Shown here: positions 61,010-64,000 of the stretch, piece after piece
How the letters are laid out: each line of letters opens with the position of its first letter
Numbering within the stretch: position 1 is the first letter of the stretch
Made by a program: the position numbers and the translations under genes
Notes under the pieces: generated by a model
The model's input: only the letters and a program-made list of their open reading frames with translations
Database searches by the model: none
What the model was told of the DNA's origin: nothing
NCBI GenBank assembly: GCA_905197905.1
Contig: CAJKAP010000013.1
Coordinates: forward strand, 4,140-68,139
DNA: 64,000 nucleotides
Source: an uncultured Sutterella sp.
Lineage (GTDB): Bacteria > Pseudomonadota > Gammaproteobacteria > Burkholderiales > Burkholderiaceae_F
Reading direction: 5' to 3'

Positions 61010-63865
61010 TTAAAACTTCCAGTTCGCCTGCACCTGCGCGGTTGCACCTTGGCGAGCGCCGATGTAACCGTTCACACCTACGCCAAACTCAAAGGTGGCA
61101 GCAGGATTCAAGTAGCTCCAACCCGCCGACAGAATCCCCGTGGTACCCTCCATGGTGCTCGAATGAAGCGCTAACGTGCCTTCTGCGTCCGTGGCACTGC
61201 CCTTTGCCTTGGCGCTTAACGTCTTTTCAAGCGTGACGCCAAAGTATGGGCGAAGCGTATCGCTTAGCGCATATTCCATGAGGTTTCCAACTTGCACGCG
61301 GTGAGCATTGAGCGCGTCGTAGTCAAACGTGGCGCCCGCGACCTTTTCGCTATCGGCAATGCGATAGGAAGAGGACTCCGTTCCATCATAGAAGTACGAG
61401 AAGAATGTGCGGTTACGCAACTTCGCCAAATTCCAGTCGTAGTGGGCTCCCAAGTGCACGCCCCAATAGGTCTTCGTGCGGTCAAAGTCCACCTTTTCAT
61501 TCACGAGCGTCGCGTTAAAGTGGTTGGAAAATGCCCCTGCTTTGACATAACCCGTCAACGCTAAACCGTCGACTGGCGTGGTGTAATCGACGTAAAGTCC
61601 CAGGCCTGCGTAATTGTGGCGTCCCGTACCTTTGACGTCACCTAATTTGGCAGGCGTCATCGTGTCGTAGGAGGAGTGACCCATTTCAAGGAAAGCACCA
61701 AACTCTGTTGCACCAGCGCGTGCCGCGTAGCCCACAAGCCCCGTCACCGCCGTCATATCGACGTCGGTGCGAGTATTCAGTGACCACTTGCCTGCTCTCG
61801 CTGCCGCAAAGAGCCCTTCCTGATGTGCCCCATCGCGCGAGCGCAAAACGCTGTCCACAAAGAGATCGTCTGCCGCAAAAAGCGTCCCGAAGGTCGAGAC
61901 AGAGGATTCCATCAGCGAGTCGGTTTGTTCATTAATCGCTAAAGGCTTAGGTTGCGGTTCGGGCTTTTCCTCTTCTCCCTTAATCTTGGCAACAAGGCGC
62001 TTGTCCGTTTGGAGTAGCAAATCATAGTCTTTAGCGGCCACTTTCGACTCACTCAAGCTCGCCACGGAATTAATGCTTGTCACGCTCAAATCGTCTTTTT
62101 TGAGATCATTCAAGTCTGCGCCTTCTGCCAAGGTGCTTCCACCGAGCGTAAAGCCACCAGAACTCGTGATGAGACCAAAGGTATCTTTCGCCTTCCAGTC
62201 AATGCCCGAGACCACGAGTGCAATCCCACTGCCCGACTCTTTCGTGAGAGCGACAGGATTGTTACCATCAACCGTGATCATGGAAGCGTCGCTGTTGTAG
62301 ACGCCAGAATCCGCGTTAATGTAAAAATTAAGACGAGCGTTTTTCCCGAGCGTCAATTTCGTTAACGTGGATGGAGCTGTCACGTTCCAATAGGACTGAT
62401 CAGAGAGCGCGGTACTGGTTGCGCCTACGGTCATCTCAAGCGCTGCGCCTGCATCATGGTTTTGCATCAACGTCGCACCCGTAAAGCGCACCAAACCTTC
62501 GCCACGACTATTAATTTTCATCGTAGCGGTTTGAGAGCCTTTCTCAGGATTGGGATTAGCCTCTGTTGGTTGCGGCAATTCAGCGTCGAGCATCCCAACG
62601 AGAAGTGCCGATTCCTGGGTGGTCTCAAAATTCTTTTGAATATCGATTTGAGAGGTGTCCCTTGCCTGCAAGGCGGTGTCTGCCTTGACCGTGAGACTTT
62701 CCGCAATTGTGGCCTTCCCTTCACCAAGGCTCTTGATACCTAGCGACGAAGTGGAATCTGCAAAGTTAATCGTGGCTTTTTGCAGATCTAAGCTACCATC
62801 GAGAACTTGCACACCTTGCGTTTCTTTGGTATTCGTTGCATTAAAGGTCAGGCCTTTAGCGGTGACCACGCCTTTTACCGCAGTGGCTCGATTGGTCACC
62901 CAAAGTCCAATTGAGTTTGCACCCACCTTGTCAAGGTTGACATTCACATCCTCAAATTGCAGCGTTCCTAAAGCATAAATACCTTGCGCAGGCGTTTGTC
63001 CATTGCCAATCATGTCAACAGTGAATTCTCCCTCTGCCAATAGGTCTATCACCTCTGGGTCATGAGTTCGATAGTCATACATGAAACCTTGGAGCAAGCG
63101 CAAAGAGGGGCTCTTTGAAGCGTCAATCTTGATGGTATATTTCCCACCAAATGTTGCTTTCACGCCCGCCCGCAGTCGTGTACCGATGACCTGAAAATCG
63201 TTGGGGCCCGTTTTAATTTCAACCGAGGCATCTTTTCCGACAGTGAAAGTCGACAAATTTTCACCGTCCCCCCAAATATTGACACCATTTATAGAGGTAA
63301 CCGAGAGAGCCTCACTACGATCGAGGTTCATCGCAAAGCCATTCTTAAACGTGATGTCTGTCTGTCCTAAATTGCTGATACCTAGTGCCACAGAGCCCGT
63401 CAAAAGGACTTTTTCACTTTCCACTGCCAGCGTTCCTAATGCTGAAGAGCTGCCTACCTGAAAAAAAGCTTGCTGATTGTAGGTTTGAGTTGCATCCTCT
63501 ACGAAGGAATCCGTTTTATGTAATTCGAGGGTGCCACCTTCAATTTTGAGATTCCCGTTTGCCACATTGACCACTACGCCTTCATCGCGAAAAGTAGGAC
63601 GCGAATCAGTACCAACTTGAGAATCTATTTTGAGCGTCTTGCCATCAGCAATCTTGATTGTCAAGTCGCCACCTCCTGTCACCAGAATGGCCTCTCTGCC
63701 GTTATGTGGATTAGGCGTAAGTTCTTCACCGTCATAGATGACGGTATCGGTTGTGCCATCTGCCGTGAAATACGGCGCATCATTCGCTGCTTGCGCTGTA
63801 GCAGTAAGCGCAAGCAACAAAGCTAAAACAAGCGGTTTTTTAGAGAGAGGGTTAGTGGAAGGCAT
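61010..63865 (-). CDS. Classical (type Va) autotransporter, outer membrane
   Basis: A 951-residue secreted protein. Signal peptide about 26 residues (KKPLVLALLLALTATAQA), a passenger of about 620 residues with short beta-solenoid-like units (VVVNVANGNLKIEGGTLELHK and similar), a proline-charged linker (EEEKPEPQPKP), then a 12-strand beta-domain (from about residue 680) ending in VNGYIGARQGATAQVQANWKF with the terminal aromatic. No peptidase, adhesin-RGD or lipase motif is seen in the passenger. RBS GGAG precedes the ATG. Likely an adhesin or surface-display protein. Confidence 0.88.
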   Translation of the reverse strand: MPSTNPLSKKPLVLALLLALTATAQAANDAPYFTADGTTDTVIYDGEELTPNPHNGREAILVTGGGDLTIKIADGKTLKIDSQVGTDSRPTFRDEGVVVNVANGNLKIEGGTLELHKTDSFVEDATQTYNQQAFFQVGSSSALGTLAVESEKVLLTGSVALGISNLGQTDITFKNGFAMNLDRSEALSVTSINGVNIWGDGENLSTFTVGKDASVEIKTGPNDFQVIGTRLRAGVKATFGGKYTIKIDASKSPSLRLLQGFMYDYRTHDPEVIDLLAEGEFTVDMIGNGQTPAQGIYALGTLQFEDVNVNLDKVGANSIGLWVTNRATAVKGVVTAKGLTFNATNTKETQGVQVLDGSLDLQKATINFADSTSSLGIKSLGEGKATIAESLTVKADTALQARDTSQIDIQKNFETTQESALLVGMLDAELPQPTEANPNPEKGSQTATMKINSRGEGLVRFTGATLMQNHDAGAALEMTVGATSTALSDQSYWNVTAPSTLTKLTLGKNARLNFYINADSGVYNSDASMITVDGNNPVALTKESGSGIALVVSGIDWKAKDTFGLITSSGGFTLGGSTLAEGADLNDLKKDDLSVTSINSVASLSESKVAAKDYDLLLQTDKRLVAKIKGEEEKPEPQPKPLAINEQTDSLMESSVSTFGTLFAADDLFVDSVLRSRDGAHQEGLFAAARAGKWSLNTRTDVDMTAVTGLVGYAARAGATEFGAFLEMGHSSYDTMTPAKLGDVKGTGRHNYAGLGLYVDYTTPVDGLALTGYVKAGAFSNHFNATLVNEKVDFDRTKTYWGVHLGAHYDWNLAKLRNRTFFSYFYDGTESSSYRIADSEKVAGATFDYDALNAHRVQVGNLMEYALSDTLRPYFGVTLEKTLSAKAKGSATDAEGTLALHSSTMEGTTGILSAGWSYLNPAATFEFGVGVNGYIGARQGATAQVQANWKF

Positions 63866-63905
63866 AAAATTTCTCCAGAAGGGTTAATAGCTAGCTATCA
63901 AAAAT

Positions 63906-63922
63906 CTGTACAAACCTGTACA
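63906..63922. promoter_or_regulatory. Tandem TGTACA sites between autotransporter and divergent gene
   Basis: CTGTACA occurs at 63906-63912 and again at 63916-63922, one helical turn apart, each containing the palindrome TGTACA. A TATAAT-like box on the minus strand (63927-63922) and the palindrome ATAGCTAGCTAT (63887-63898) lie next to it. A regulator probably binds here. Confidence 0.5.
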
Positions 63923-63965
63923 TTATAAGGAGAATGGGAGGTATATTCTGCCTTAGGAGAGATGT

Positions 63966-64000
63966 ATGAAAGTATCTGAATCCTCCCAAATCTCCATTGG
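63966..64000 (+). CDS. Start of a gene cut by the window edge
   Basis: ATG at 63966 is preceded by AGGAGAG at ideal spacing and opens MKVSESSQISI before the sequence ends. It is divergent from the autotransporter and shares the TGTACA region, so it could encode its regulator, but 11 codons are too few to say. Confidence 0.5.
   Translation, partial: MKVSESSQISI

Overview
The window reads as a chromosomal segment of a Gram-negative, probably anaerobic or microaerophilic betaproteobacterium. Evidence for this: a Burkholderiales-type general porin, LpxH and MsbA-type exporters, a periplasmic fumarate-reductase-like flavoprotein, a DcuC C4-dicarboxylate carrier, and the lpxH/ppiB/cysS neighbourhood known from beta- and gammaproteobacteria. 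Moderate GC and gut-type metabolism make a Sutterellaceae relative (Sutterella/Parasutterella-like) my best guess, but this is inference; no rRNA or tRNA is present to test it.

Layout. (1) 1-9.6 kb: a metabolic block with an amidohydrolase, a CapA-like metallophosphatase, an OxlT-like MFS carrier, an Abi-like protein, AbgA and DcuC, and a porin. Two nearly identical palindromic operators sit in the two divergent intergenic regions (1564-1581 and 8243-8262) and probably tie the block into one regulon. (2) 9.6-13.6 kb: an AT-rich two-gene unit, PD-(D/E)XK nuclease plus Ski2-like helicase, matching the Hachiman anti-phage system (HamA/HamB). (3) 14.0-33.7 kb: a large minus-strand surface-glycan cluster. 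Its 5' end holds two MsbA-like exporters, two GT2 enzymes, an epimerase and a compact GDP-heptose module (HddC-GmhB fusion, HddA, GmhA). The AT-rich 3' half holds a TagF-like transferase, a GT2 with an extra N-terminal domain, a phosphoethanolamine transferase, a GT2-acyltransferase fusion and two more GT2 genes. It ends in two decaying tandem copies of the last glycosyltransferase with its downstream region. (4) 34.1-34.6 kb: a gene-free but highly structured stretch, probably encoding one or two small RNAs. (5) 34.7-43.2 kb: housekeeping genes accA, cysS, a TPR protein, two cyclophilins, lpxH and a UvrD-type helicase. (6) 43.7-54.4 kb: a flavoprotein reductase, BrnQ, a HATPase-fold protein, AEC and BASS transporters, small unknown proteins, serB, a lipoprotein and proC. 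(7) 54.5-64 kb: a complete dppABCDF operon, a classical autotransporter, and the first codons of a divergent gene at the window edge.

How the genes work together. The glycan cluster can convert sedoheptulose-7-phosphate to GDP-D-glycero-alpha-D-manno-heptose, probably modify it with the epimerase, add it and other sugars with six or seven transferases, decorate with phosphoethanolamine, acyl and perhaps polyol-phosphate groups, and export lipid-linked product through the paired ABC half-transporters. Patchy base composition and decayed gene copies show this surface structure is evolving fast, and a defence system sits directly beside it. The flanking blocks are dominated by uptake systems for dicarboxylates, branched-chain amino acids, peptides and aminobenzoyl-glutamate-like amides, consistent with an amino-acid and organic-acid scavenger rather than a sugar fermenter.
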